From Geotrypetes seraphini (taxonomy: Eukaryota; Chordata; Amphibia; Gymnophiona; Dermophiidae), in assembly GCF_902459505.1 (NCBI RefSeq), contig NC_047096.1, forward strand, positions 124,001 to 188,000: a stretch of DNA of 64,000 nucleotides. Reading direction: 5' to 3'. Below the pieces are notes generated by a model, which ran no database searches, was not told the DNA's origin, and saw nothing but the letters and a program-made list of their open reading frames with translations. Of the stretch, positions 23,303 through 35,317 are shown one piece after another. Position 1 is the first letter of the stretch; each line of letters opens with the position of its first letter. Both the position numbers and the translations under genes were made by a program.

Positions 23303-24604
23303 TATATATATATTTTTTTTGAGAATCATCTAATTATATGTCCAGCCGTTTGATCATCCAGACCGTCTATCTTTATACCATATTCTCATCCAAAAAAAGG
23401 TCCAAGTCTAAAACGCTTAGAACAAGACCTTTTGGACATGGGAGGGGTCAGCAAAGTAATGGATTGGCCACCCAGACATAGCAACAGAGTAGTGGGGTAC
23501 CTTACAGGGCACTGCTGCACAAAAAAGGTGTCACATAAACATCGCACCACAACTCCCTTGCAGGTCATGGTGAGCCCCCAAAACCTACTATACCCACCTG
23601 TCTACCACCCCAATAGCCCTTAAGGCTGCAGGTGCCAGTACAGTAGGGTTTTTTTTGGTGAGCTCACATGTTCCACCATGAATACAGTGGTTAGAGTGAC
23701 TTATGGACCTGGGTCCTCCTCTCTATGGTTCACTAGCTTACCCCCAAGATTACTTAAGCCACCTCTGTGCAGCTCTACTAGGCTTTCCTATGCCAGGTGC
23801 TGATGTTCTGGAGACAGGTATGTATATTTTTATTCTGATTTTTTTTTTTTTTTTTTTTTGGGGGGGGGGGTCAGTGATCACTGGGGGAGTGTGTGGGGTC
23901 TGTACTTTGTCCCTGCAGTGGTTATCTGGTCACTTTGTATATCTTCTGGGCACTTAGACCTGTTTTTAGATCGCCTGAGTCACAACATATAAGTTCCGTC
24001 TATACAGTCTTGTCAAACTTTCGATTATTGCTGCAGGATGACTAAGCCTAGATCAGCCCACCTCTCGCCCTAACCACTCCTCAAAAAACACCCCTTTTCG
24101 CTCTGGGCACACAGCGGCAGTGAAAAGGCCTAAACTGCCTCTAGATACATCTAAAACCCATTTCAATTATCGGCACTTGGACGACCTGTCTTTTGATCGT
24201 TCAAGTGCCAATGTAGGAAGGTTTTTAGACATATTTTTGTTTCGATTATGTACCTCTTAGCCAATAGGGAGAGGAGGAGATAGTGGATGCTGCAGATCAG
24301 CAGACTGGAGGGGCCATTTGACCTTTATCTGCCGTCATGTTTCTATAACCATAAAGATCTATGACCTCACAATGCAAGCGTTAAGAGCCTTAGTATATAG
24401 GAAGGGGAGATGCAAATGTTAAGAGCCTTAGCCTATAGGGAGAGGAGGAGACAGTGGATGCTGCGGATGGACCATTTGGCCTTTATCTACCGTCATGTTT
24501 CTATGTCTCATCTTGCAAATATAGTACTAAGCAACTTCCATTCATACGTCTGTACCACATTCTGATCATCTTACCCTGTAGCCTGTTTCAGATATGTATC
24601 TTAC

Positions 24605-25535
24605 CTGACTCCTTTTGCTCCATCACCTCCTCAGCAGCCAGAGGGCAAGTGTCACTTTCTGTACTGTTGGGGCAGTTGTCTTCAGAACTGTAGAAAGTGG
24701 GAGAGTCAGGTTGAGCTGGTTGGGGGATGTGCTTTTTCCTCTTTTTGGGGAGTTTTTGCCTTGCCATGGCTAGAGAATAATACATTCCAAAATTGTTCAC
24801 AATGACAGGGACTGGCATGGCAATAGTCAATACCCCAGCCAGTGCACACAGTGCCCCCACTAACATACCAGACCAGGTTTGGGGGTACATGTCTCCATAA
24901 CCCAGTGTTGTCATAGTCACCACTGCCCACCAAAATCCAATAGGAATGTTTTTGAAGTGAGTTTGAAAACTGCCATTAGAATTAATAGACTTTTCACCAA
25001 TTCGCTCAGCATAATATATCATGGTTGCAAAAATCAAAACACCCAATGCTAGAAAAATGATGAGCAATAAAAATTCATTAGTACTAGCTCGAAGGGTGTG
25101 CCCCAAAACTTGGAGGCCCACAAAATGTCTTGTCAGTTTAAAGATTCTCAGAATGCGAACAAAACGGACAACCCTCAGGAAACCAAGCGCATCCCGAGCA
25201 GCCTTGGAAGAGAGCCTTCTGAGAGCCAGCTCTAGGTAAAAAGGCAAAATGGCCACAAAGTCAATGATGTTTAATAAGTTCTTCAGAAACAACCGCTTGT
25301 CTGGGCAAGAGATAATTCTAAGCAAGAACTCCACGGTAAACCAAAGAACACAGACACCCTCTATATATGTCAAGAAGGGCACCGTCTCCATCTGTCGAAC
25401 AGCTTTCATCTCTGTGATATTATCAACAGTTACCATCTCTGTGACATTTCTGTTCACATTAAATGCTTCATGTGTCTCCATGCAGAAGGTTGTAATGGAA
25501 ACGAGGATGAAAAAGAGAGAAACTAAAGCAACTGA
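24605..25535 (-). CDS. KCNC4: KCNC4 coding exon 2 (transmembrane core)
   Basis: Encodes S1-S6 of a Kv3-class delayed rectifier, residues 179-488. The acceptor is tttTGCAG ending at 25536; the donor CAG/GTAAGA leaves phase 1. S1 about 180-200, S2 about 229-252, S3 about 263-282, S4 [17 protein letters not shown] (299-315) with Arg/Lys every third residue, S5 about 332-355, pore helix and selectivity filter TTLGYGD (387-393), S6 with the PVPV gating motif (419-422). S1-S2 loop sequons NVT (208) and NIT (217) match the glycosylated loop of Kv3 channels. After S6 comes KLPKKRKKH and a Ser-rich tail. All essential channel residues are present. Conservation is very high against recalled Kv3.4, so the exon is functional. 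Confidence 0.97.
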
Positions 25536-26249
25536 CTGCAAAACATAAAAAGGAAATCAAACTGTTAGGAATGGAGAGAACTACACAAGAAAACAAATTT
25601 TTCTTCTCACTTTGGAGGCAAATAATATGGAATCCAATCATAGGCTTAAGATCAGCATTTCTTTAAATTGTCACTGAAAACATGAAGAGAAAAATGATCC
25701 CTCAATACAATTTACATGTTAGTACAAAAAATTAATCATTTCCATTTTCAGCCATTCACTTCAGTTTCTTGACAATACAGTCAATCCACTCCCAGTCATT
25801 GATGAATATCTCTGTAAATTCAATATTAACTATTGTTAAAAGGTCTGTTTGTAATGTATGTGGTTTCCAAAAACCATTTCTCATGATTCAGGACATACAG
25901 GAGAAGTCATCATAGAAGGAATGGCCTGAGGCTAGGCCGAATCCCTTCCCGCTCACATCATATCCTTTACCTCCACTGGGAGACTGTTTCAAGTATTCAC
26001 CACCTTTTGTATACAAAATATTTCTTTAGATTACTCTGTTCAATCTTATCCTATTCATATATTGAGACTTTTTTAATATATACTTTTCAATCATTACGTT
26101 GTCATAATGAACAAATAAAGAAAAAAAAGCATTCATTAACATTAAGACATTACCATAATCAATCCCATACAAAATTCCTTTTCAAGCCCACATTAATGGA
26201 GACATACTACAATTCAAGTCAAAAATTATAAGTAAATAAAAGGAATAAA

Positions 26250-27890
26250 TTTGAAATCCACCCTTATGGATTTCGATGTATTCCTAACAGTAGGGATTAT
26301 TCTTTTGCTCCTCTTTTCTCAGTGGTGAAACAAAAATCATCAATCATAAGTAATAAGTCATTTCTTTTCTCTAGCTATTAGAAATTGTTGTAACTGTATG
26401 GGATCCCAAAATATAAATTCAGTGTCTTGTAATTCAACAAGGCACTTACATGGAAATTTTAAATAGAATGATGCCTCAAGAGCTAAAACTCATTTTTAAT
26501 TTCAAAAATTCTTTCCTCCTTAACTGAGTAGCTCTGGAGACATCCAGAAAAATTCTAACCAAATCTCCATAAAATTTTGTTAACCTATTTTTAAAATATA
26601 ATTTCATTAATAACATCTTATCCATCTTACTCATGCATGTTATCACAAGGATGGACCGTGTCTGGATCATATCCTGATTATCTTCCAGAAACTCTGTCAA
26701 ATTAATTTCGGTTGATACCAAATGATCTACATCCTGGGCAGATTCTAACTTTTTCTAAGGAATATAATAATCATTATTGATAGGGAAATTCTCTGCATTG
26801 GGTAATCCCAGTATTTCTTTAAAAAATTTTCTTAATAGAATTTCCGGTGACAATAAATGAGTTACTGGGAAATTAACCAAGCGGAGATTCCTCGCTCTAT
26901 ATAAATCTTCCATTACTTCCATTTTAGAATGTATCACAGTAGATCTTTAACCACAGATACTGAGTCAGATTGAAGTGTAGTAAATTGAGCTTCACCACAT
27001 TTAACCTTTTATCCAAATGACCTAGATTGATATCCACATTTTCAAACTTATGAGAAACTGACTGAAAAATCCACTGTTTGTTTCACTGTTGACCTGAGAA
27101 ACCCCTCCACTCTAGAAATACCTAACCACAAATCTTTCAATGCAATATCTTGTGTATCCTCCGATACTGGTTGACTCGCCACTGCACAAAAAAATTCAAG
27201 TGCCTTAGGAATTTCAGTAAAAGCTAACTTATTTATCTGAGTGAAGGGTACCACATACTTGGTAGAACTAGTAGGATTAGTCATGATCCCACTATCACTC
27301 GATACTGGGGGAGGAGAAGGAGTTTGGTCGAGGGGACTCACTGGAGCACCCGATATAGAAGAATTCATATTTAAAACTACAACTGGGGGATTATCCATTA
27401 ATGATGTCAAATGCTTGTCCATGGGGCCAGTTACAGCTGGTGTTGAACTTTTTGGCTTAATTTTCCTTTTCCCCATATTCAAGCTATCTAGGTAACATAA
27501 GAATATAATACAACCTTAGTTCCAGCGCCTCTGCTCCTTGTGGCTCCAAGGGGCATAACATGCCCCTTAGGGCACGCCCTGCAGCCATGGCTGCGCGCCA
27601 CAACAGCAGCGTCAATTTGAGCTGGTGGAGACGGACCCGACGACATCAAGTGTCCGTCTCTTCCAGTGCCTGCGGGAGCAAGCACCAGTGCCAAGAAAGT
27701 ACAACAGAGCAAAATTAAACTGCTGCGGGAGACTCCAGGGCAAACAAAAGTCTCCTCCGATATCCCTCTAGTAAATTAGTTGACTCCCATCTGAGCCGCC
27801 GCAGCAGCAGTGTCAATTTGGTGAACTCTGGGGCAAACAAAAGTCTCCTTCGAGATCCCTCCAGTAAATTAGTTGACTCCCCCCATTTAT
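26250..27890 (-). mobile_element. L1-clade LINE 5' end: 5' UTR and ORF1
   Basis: ORF1 starts at 27482 (MNMGKRKIKPKSSTPAVTG) and continues in broken frames: LRLVNFPVTHLLSPEILLRK (26937-26755) and IFLDVSRATQLRRKEFLKLK (26721-26476). This is the RNA-binding L1/Tx1 ORF1 type. The upstream 5' UTR has a duplicated unit of about 90 bp (27731-27820 and 27821-27890, sharing gcaaacaaaagtctcct and agtaaattagttgactccc). No ORF2 adjoins. Frame breaks make it inactive. Confidence 0.85.
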
Positions 27891-27917
27891 TGAGATTTAT
27901 AATCTCTCATTCTAGAG

Positions 27918-28228
27918 CAGTGGGCTCAAACTCAAATCCTTTGCAGGGCCACATTTTGGATATGTAGGTACTTGGAGGGCCCCAGAAAAGAAAAAATAGT
28001 TACTATAATGTCTTATTAAAGAAATGACAATTTTGCATGAGGTAAAACTCTATAGTTTATAAATCTTTCCTTTAACAGCTAAAGGAAAGATTTATAAACT
28101 ATAAAGAGTTTTACCTCATGCAAAACTGTCATTTCTTTAATAAGACATTAACTATTTTTTTCTGAGGCTCTCCAAGTACCTACAAATTCAAATGTGGCCC
28201 TGCAAAGGGTTTGAGTTTGAGACCACGG
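27918..28228. mobile_element. hAT-like foldback MITE
   Basis: About 150-bp arms: cagtgggctcaaactcaaat at the left and its near complement ending gagtttgagaccacgg at the right. The loop is near 28078 (ctttaacagctaaagg). Its end sequence cagggccacattttgg...ggtacttggagggcc recurs in the large hAT at 32283. No clean target duplication remains. Confidence 0.8.
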
Positions 28229-28414
28229 CACTAAACTGAGCAGGAGTCCTCCACCTACAGTCCTGCCAGTGGGTGGTGCTGTTTCACTATCACATTTTCA
28301 ATAGTAAGGGACAGGCAAAGTCTGCAGGATTCCAGGGAACCTACCTGTCCCTGTCGATAGAAAACACAGTATTGTTGAAGCAGTACAGTTGAAGGACTTC
28401 CGCTCGGTTTAGAG

Positions 28415-28587
28415 CAGGGATCTCAAAGTCCCTCCTTGAGGGCCGCAATCCAGTCGGGTTTTCAGGATTTTCCCAATGAATATGCATTGAAAGCAGTGCA
28501 TGCACATAGATCTCATGCATATTCATTGGGGAAATCCTGAAAACCCGACTGGATTGCAGCCCTCAAGGAGGGACTTTGAGACCCCTG
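28415..28587. mobile_element. hAT foldback MITE with 8-bp target duplication
   Basis: Palindromic, starting cagggatctcaaagtccctc and ending gagggactttgagacccctg. Flanks are gtttagag (28407-28414) and gcttagag (28588-28595), 7 of 8 matching, diagnostic of hAT. Confidence 0.9.
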
Positions 28588-28875
28588 GCTTAGAGGGAAC
28601 AGTGGCAATATGGGAGGTTTTGCAAATGTTGCCAGAAGATGTGGTAAGAGCAGTTAATGTAACTGTTTTTAAAAAAGGTTTGGACAAATTCCTGGAGGAA
28701 AAGTCCGTAGTCTGCTGTTGCGACAGACATGGGATGGTAGCATAGAATGCTGCAACTATTTGGGTTTTTGCCAGATACTTGTGACTTGGACTGACCTCCG
28801 CGAAGATGGGATACTGGGCTAGATGGACCATTGGTCTGACCCAGTGTGGCTATCCTTATGTTCTCTTTCTAGTTA
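28588..28875 (+). mobile_element. CR1 LINE 3' end
   Basis: Decayed ORF2 end (ggtttggacaaattcctgga) and the tail ctagatggaccattggtctg...cttatgttctc. Confidence 0.8.
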
Positions 28876-29839
28876 ACTAGATGGACTGTGGCCTTTTCAT
28901 TTCTAGTGTGAGTGGAATAATTTGAGAGGAAATAAGTAGCATCTGATTTTGTGCAGATCATTGAGACTTATAGGAAAACAGTAGATAGTAGGTCTATCAG
29001 AATAAAATAAGATCAATTACTAACCCCCAAGAACTTTTTGCGACAATGCAATCTGAAAGTTTTGCCATCTTTTTCCAAGAAAATAACTATAATTTCTAAG
29101 CAATTCAATGACTATAGTTACCCAATTCTTCATTTTTGATAGAGTTGAGGTAATCTGGGATAATTTGAGCAGGTAAGTGTCTCTTTGAATTCAAAGTTAT
29201 ATCCACTTATGTTCATCAGCTATTTTTAAAGCTAAGAAACATGATTTGCCCAGTACTAGCACATGTAAAAGGAACAGCCTTTAAATATTCTAGGATGACA
29301 GAGGGAGTGTTTATTACAGACTTATTACATTTTATTACTTCAGAATATTGCAAACTGTGTGCACTGCCCGAGATTCCAGGTGTGCCGCGAGATGCTAGGG
29401 AAGAGGAGCGGTATCAGCGCTGGCTGACTGCCTACAGGACATGCCTCTCGTAGCAAAAGTCAGCAGGTGCCAGCGCCTCTCCTTTTTTCCATGCATCTTC
29501 CCTTCCAGCATCCCCCGCTGGTGACTCAGGGCCCCGTCTCGAGGGACTTCCCACACGTGCATACAAGCATGCGTGTGACATCATCGCATCAACGTCTGCA
29601 CACTCCCAGATGCCTCGAGCCATAGCCAACACATTTAGTGTGCCATGGATTGGCAATGTTTGTGAGACATTGCATTACTTGCTAAGAATCAAAATGAAAA
29701 AGCACTCAATATAATCCTAAGGATCTTAAGATCCTAGTCTATTATTCCTGGTACCTTAAGGTTTAACTAAACAGCTCAATAATGTTAAGATGCAGACAGT
29801 AATCCAGTGGCAAGAGGGGTACTATCTAGTCTTTTGCAC

Positions 29840-31435
29840 TGATTGAAGTGTACAAAATCCTGAGTGGATTGATTTTTCACTCCACCAAAAATTACAAAGA
29901 CTAGGGGACACTTGATGAAACTACAGGGAAATATTTTAAAAACAAATAGGAGGAAATATTTTTTTCACTCAGAGAATAGTTAAGCTCTGGAACACATTGC
30001 CAGAGATTGTGGTAAAAGTGGATAGCATAGCTGGTTTTATGAAAGGTTTGGACAAATTTCTGGAGGAAAAGTCCATAGTCTGTTATTAAGACATGGGGGA
30101 AGCCACTGCTTGCCGTGGATTGGGTTTTGGCCAGGTACTAGGGACCTGGATTGGCCACCTTGAGAATGGGCTATTGGGCTTGATGGACCATTGGTCTGAC
30201 TCAGTAAGGCTAATCTTATGATTATCTCCCAGGTGGCAGTTAAATGTGTGTGCTCAAATGCAGAGAGCTCCTGGTTTTCAGAGAACAAGTCCATTCCCTT
30301 GAGGCTAGAGTAGCAGACTTGGAGGACCTGAAGGAGACCTACAGGGATGTTGTCAAGAAGTCCCACCTCTAGTCTGGCTGCTTCAGTGCTGCCTTGGAGA
30401 ATGGAGGAATCCTTAAAGGAGAGCATCTCCCTAGTGAGGTAGGAAACAATCCTGTAGCCAGGACCTGCCCACCAAGGGATGAAATATCCTCTCCCACTGA
30501 GGATTTGTCTCCAGGGGTTTTTGCCCAGGAGAGAAGGATTAGGAAAGTTCTTGTAGTTGGTGATTCAATTATTAGGCACGTAGATAACTGAGTGGCTGGT
30601 GGGCATGAGGATGACCTGGTCACTTGTCTATCTGGTGTAAAGTTGGCTGACCTCATGTGTCACCTAGAGAGGATTTTAGATATTGCTAGGGAGGAGCCGG
30701 CTGTCTTGGTACATATACAGTAGGTACCAGTGACAAAGAAAAATGTGGGAGGGAGGTTCTGGAAGCCAAATTCAGGCACTTAGGTAAAAAGCTGACATCT
30801 AGATCATCCAGGTTAGAATTTTCAGAAATGCTCCCCAGGACCTCCAAAGTCTCAATGCACGGTTGAGATGAAGGTACAGGGAACTGGGCAACGTTCTGGG
30901 AAAGGGGAAGCTTATTCTGAAAGGATGGACTCCACCTAAACCAGGATGGAACCAGGTTGCTGGTGCTAACATTTGTAAAGGATATAGAGCAGCTTTTAAA
31001 CCAAAATGGGGAGGAAAGCTGACCGTTACCCAGGAGCACATGGTTTGGTGTACAGTATCCTTGAAGGACATTAGGAACTCCCAATAGAGAGGTTTCAACA
31101 ATAGCGAAAGGAAACCAGAATATTTAAGGGAAGAGCAAAGGATGCAAATTATCCCTGTCCAACTTCTAAGCAGTTTGTAAATGCAGAGAAGGAACACAGT
31201 TTTATGTGTCAGAAGCCTGAAAAATAAGATTATGTAAATAGCAGTAAATGAAGAGGTAGATATAATAGGCATCTCAGAGACCTGGTGGAAGGAGGACAAT
31301 CAGTGGGACTGTGTTATCAAGGTACAAATTATATTGCAATGATAGAGTGGATCATACTGGAGAGGGGGTTGCACTATATGTTAAAAAGGGAACTAAGTTA
31401 CATGGAGTAAACATTCTCATGAAACAGTACCGTAA
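29840..31435 (+). mobile_element. CR1 LINE: 3' tail followed by ORF1 and start of ORF2
   Basis: 29840-30225 is a CR1 3' end (tttcactcagagaatagtta, gaccattggtctgactcagt). 30226-31100 is the 5' part of another CR1: VLVVGDSIIRHVDN (30550-30591) looks like the GDS block of the SGNH-esterase domain known in CR1 ORF1, followed by LVTCLSGVKLADLMCHLERI. 31240-31430 begins ORF2 endonuclease (ggtacaaattatattgcaat, ggggttgcactatatgtt). Tail-then-head order suggests two insertions. Broken by stops throughout. Confidence 0.75.
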
Positions 31436-32282
31436 TAGTATAGAATAATTATGGAAAGAACAAAAGAATAGAGCAAACACTCAGTAATCACTAAGCAAAA
31501 ATTTACATATGTTTTGCAAATTATTATCCTGAATTGGGAGAGAGCATATATATCATAAGTAATAACTACTAAACAAGCCTCAATGACTCAACAAGCATAG
31601 ACACTGACAATTAGTGCTGCAAGAACTACGCTCTCAAGCAGTACAGAAAAAGTATCATTGGTTAATAAAGCCAGAAAAAGAGCAAAAAACCAAAAAAACA
31701 CTATCTACTCTCACAAAAAGTCTATTAGAAAGCACTAACCTACCTATTACTCCCAGTACATTTCCAAACTAGAGTCACTTAGCTGTATCACATTGGAGAG
31801 AAAGTTGAAGTTCCCAGCGCCCCCACTTTCACAAGTACAAGCACAATCGAAGAGTCTCTTCTTCCAGGATCTTAACAGCCAGGGCCGATTTTAGATATGC
31901 TGGGGCCCAGGGCAGAAATTAAGGAAGGGGGGCCCTGATCCATTCTCCTCATTCTAATTTCCCTACCTGCCGTTACTACCAGACATAAAAACAATTTTAA
32001 ATTAATTCTCTACATGACACAAGAGACATGAAAGATACAAAGAAAGTTCATTGCTTGACCCAAGGTTATCAGAGATAATGAATAGGCATTTCCCTGTTCT
32101 GTCCATGTTACAGAGTAATCTAAAAAATTGAAGCTTTTGTCCTTACCTACTCCCAGGAATACAAACTCCCAACTGCGTGTCTTTGTCAGTCCCATTTTGC
32201 CTTCTACAGAAGTGTGTGTGAGTCTGTGTGTTTTATATTGTAATAGTTATCCTTAGAGCTTGTAGGGGAAGTTGGGCTATAA

Positions 32283-34574
32283 CAGTGGGGCCACATTTTG
32301 GATTTGTAGGTACTTGGAGGGCCACAGAAAAAATAGTTAATGTCTTATTAAAGAAATGACAACTTTGCATGAGGTAAAACTCTTTATAGTTTAACAGTTA
32401 AAGGAAAGATTTATAAACTATAAAGAGTTTTACCTTATGCAAAATTGTCATTAACTATTTTTTCTGCGGCCCTCCAAATACCCTATTTTTTCTGCAGCCC
32501 TCACATTTAAAGTTTAATATCTTTCCTTTCTCAAAACTGACACATTTCAATCACTATATTGAAAATAAAATCATTTTCCCTACCTTTGTTGGCTGGTGAC
32601 TTTATTTTTCTGTGCTTTTAACTATGTTTCCAGGGCCTTCTTGTCCTTTGACTGTTTTTCTCTCCGTCTTCACTTTCTGCCTTGCATCCATTTTTGAAAT
32701 GTAAACAAGAGAGACTGACTCTATTATGGTAGCACAACCCAAGAGCAGGACCTGCTATGCAAAAATATGGCTCAGAAAAATGTAACTCTAAAGAGGGAGA
32801 AGCAACCCCCTCTTAAGACAAGAGTTTTATCTTTTAATCATTGCTTAATAAATGCAAAGACAAGTCCCACTTAAGGGTGTGAGTTGTAAAAAACTGGATA
32901 AATATCTTAATGTGTATATTCAAAACACTTCTGAATGATTTCAAATCTTGCATTCGGGTTGACACTAGACACTTTTGCAATCAAAAAGGTTGAAAAAAGT
33001 AAAGGTACTTATCAGGGTCCCGACGCGGCCCCGTTTCAGTATCTGCCTCAGGAGACCCCGTCTAGTAACTGCTAGAAAGAGTAACAACCATGAAAAAATT
33101 CCAAAAAGTGTCGTTCTAGAAATGAAACATCTCTGTGCAACAGGTTGCACAGAGATGTTTCATTTCTAGAACGACACTTTTTGGAATTTTTTCATGGTTG
33201 TTACCCTTTCTAGCAGTTACTAGACGGGGTCTCCTGAGGCAGATACTGAAACGGGGCCGCGTCGGGACCCTGATAAGTACCTTTACTTTTTTCAACCTTT
33301 TTGATTGCAAAAGTGTCTAGTGTCAACCCGAATGCAAGATTTGAAATCATTCAGAAGTGTTTTGAATATACACATTAAGATATTTATCCAGTTTTTTACA
33401 ACTCACACCCTTAAGTGGGACTTGTCTTTGCATTTATTAAGCAATGATTAAAAGATAAAACTCTTGTCTTAAGAGGGGGTTGCTTCTCCCTCTTTAGAGT
33501 TACATTTTTCTGAGCCATATTTTTGCATAGCAGGTCCTGCTCTTGGGTTGTGCTACCATAATAGAGTCAGTCTCTCTTGTTTACATTTCAAATTGTTTTT
33601 CTGACTCCTTAGTTACTTTGTCCCTGCTACAGTGGAAACATAGTTGCATCCATTTTTGGCATTAACTTAATATTCAATTTTTCTACTTTCTTTTCAAAAT
33701 CTAAGTTTCCATGTCTTACCTTCCCTTCTATCTCTCTCTTCTTCCATCCCTATTTCCATGGTCTGACATCTCTTTCTTTCCTCTCCCTCCCTCCTTCCTT
33801 CCTTCATTTCCCCTGGTCTGGCATCTGTCTCCTTCCCTCCCCCAATTTTTTTTATTTCTTTCACCCTGCCCCCTTCTTTCTTTCTCTCTCTCACCATGTC
33901 CCCTTTCTTTCTATATGTCTGTCTTTCTCTCTCTCTCCGTGCCCCATTTCTTTCTTTCTCCATGCCCGCCCTTTCTTTCTGTCTTTCTCTCTCCATGCCC
34001 CTTTCTGTCTGTGTCCCGTCTCCCTTCTTTTTTTCTGTCTCCCTGTCCCCCCCTTTCTTTCTTTATTTCTCCCTGCCCTCCCCCAAGCCACCATCATTGG
34101 GGAACAGGCCGCCACCGCCGCAATCGGGGAACAGAACAGTGCTGAGATCTTAGCTCTCCCTGCTTATCTTCCCCAGTACGGGGTCGACCAATTCTCACCA
34201 CCTGACGTCAATTCTAACGTCGGAGAAAAAGTTTCGGGCCAGCCAGGCAGCAATTGGCTGGCCCGGAACTTCCTCCCCGACGTTAGAATTGACGTCGGGT
34301 GGCGAGAATTGGTTGGCTCCGAGCTGGGGAAGATAAGCAGGGAGAGCTAAGACCTCGGTGCTGGCCTATTCCCCAATTGCTGTGGCTTGAAGGAGGGCAG
34401 TGAGAAGGGAAGGGAAGCAGAATGGGGACCCCTGCTTTAGGTGAGCCGCAGTCTGTATGCGATTGTCCTCTCCACAATTGGAAAACTTGTGAAGTGGAGA
34501 GGACAGATTGTGGGCCACAAAATAGACCCTGGGGGGCTGCATGTGGCCCGCGGGCTGCATGTTTGAGACCGCTG
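32283..34574 (-). mobile_element. Large hAT element with purine array and nested palindrome
   Basis: Ends cagtgg- at 32283 and -accgctg at 34574, with flanks ggctataa (32275-32282) and agctataa (34575-34582), a 7-of-8 target duplication. Reading on the minus strand: gcgggccacatgcagcccc, then a GC-rich hairpin (34136-34366), a purine-rich array (34090-33690), the inserted palindrome (33592-32693), the ccaacaaaggtaggg module (about 32593-32576), an attttatttt stretch and the end region. No transposase frame survives. Confidence 0.85.
32693..33592. repeat. 900-bp near-perfect palindrome, 449-bp arms, 2-nt spacer
   Basis: Positions p and 66285-p are complementary throughout 32693-33141 and 33144-33592. 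I found one mismatch (33080 against 33205) and no indel. The two arms give almost the same 60-residue frame in opposite directions. A 14-bp direct repeat ttgcatccattttt lies at 32682-32695 and 33644-33657, so the inserted unit is about 950 bp. It contains cgtttcagtatctgcctcag, the recurrent foldback motif. No coding function is claimed. Confidence 0.95.
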
Positions 34575-34734
34575 AGCTATAAGATTACTGTTCATTCTTA
34601 TTTCTTGTATAAAAGTGCAAAAACAGAATTGTGTCTGTGCACAGATGTAATGCAAGTGATTTGTACAGTTTGTGGTCTGAGATAAGCGTGTAAGGGCTAA
34701 GGACAATTCTCTAAGCCTCTGCTGGAGTTTTGCG

Positions 34735-35225
34735 GCCAGTAGGAAAAAGGAGGTACTGATGTCCCTGTATAAGACTCTGGGGAGACCTGAAAAAGATCTA
34801 AACAGGATGGAGTGGGTCCAGAGTTAAAGATCTCAGAATGTACACTTTGGAAGAAAGGCGGGAGAGTGGAATTCCCTCCCTATTTACTTAAGGGAAGAAA
34901 ACAATTTGGATAAATTTGGGAGCAAACTAAAAAGCATTCTTTTTAAAGTCGCATTTAATAATTAGAAAGCCCGACTAGGAGTTTCATTCCAATTCCATAA
35001 TTTCTCTGAGATTCATTGTTCTTTCCCTTCCTTCTCTTCTATCAATCAAATTGTATTTTTTTCCTATCCTTTCCTCCTGTTTTATTATGCTTGTAAAGTT
35101 TTGTAAGGTTTAGTTCTTTGTTTGTTTTGCTGCCCCCTCAATTTTGTAATTTTACTGATATGTTCATAGCTTAGAATTTTGAATAAGCGATTAATCAAAT
35201 TTTTAATAAACTTGATGTGCCTTCC
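34735..35225 (+). mobile_element. CR1 piece and L2-like 3' tail
   Basis: 34735-34860 carries CR1 ORF2 sequence (tgtataagactctggggaga, gaatgtacactttggaagaa). 34865-35225 is an L2-like end (gagcaaactaaaaagcattc...tttttaataaacttgatgtg). Confidence 0.6.
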
Positions 35226-35317
35226 TAGGTCCGTTCTCCTGTGGTTAACTCTGTGATCTCAAGTGGGGGGGGGGGGGCTTCATCTAGCGAGTGCATCCCG
35301 CGCCCTGGCTCACTCAC

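Larger units (their letters stand above)
20733..24236. mobile_element. DNA transposon-like element hosting a minisatellite and a DIRS fossil
   Basis: The left part (20733-21310) begins gggcatcatcaaaaaaagcg. The right part (23303-24236) ends gacatatttttgtttcgatt. Both contain repeats of a cgtc(t/c)aa(a/g)-type motif shared with 53024-53813. No transposase is seen. The superfamily is uncertain. Confidence 0.5.
20620..24520 (+). repeat. Tandem CR1-tail-like repeat interrupted by a DNA element
   Basis: The unit contains agagcctta(g/t)cc(t/a)atagggagaggagg, ggccatttg(a/g)cctttatct, the CR1-type tgtcatgtttctat and aaccataaa-tctatgacctcacaat. A partial unit at 20620-20728 is cut at aagagcctt by the element at 20733-24236. 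The array resumes with full units at 24237-24385 and 24386-24510. Confidence 0.7.
15219..24604 (-). other. KCNC4: KCNC4 intron 2
   Basis: Bounded by donor GTAAG at 24604-24600 and acceptor AG at 15220-15219, phase 1. It is filled mostly with repeats listed separately. No extra Kv3.4 exon was recognised inside. 15310-15480, 15730-16180 and 19940-20600 hold nothing I can assign beyond short CR1 bits and a (ta)n run at 16162-16180. Confidence 0.85.
25536..35317 (-). other. KCNC4: KCNC4 intron 1
   Basis: Bounded by donor GTGAGT at 35317-35312 and acceptor AG at 25537-25536, phase 0. It is repeat-rich (entries below). 25556-25900, 28880-29300, 29690-29830 and 31440-32270 contain nothing I can assign; 29300-29690 holds an unclassified repeat with tgtgccgcgagatgctag, and 31878-31950 a short agggccgattttagatatgc repeat. 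25920-26045 is an eroded antisense CR1 piece. Confidence 0.85.

Noticed and set aside
32975-33310. Two near-identical 60-residue frames on opposite strands as a paired gene
   Set aside because: They are the mirrored arms of the palindrome; no domain or start context.
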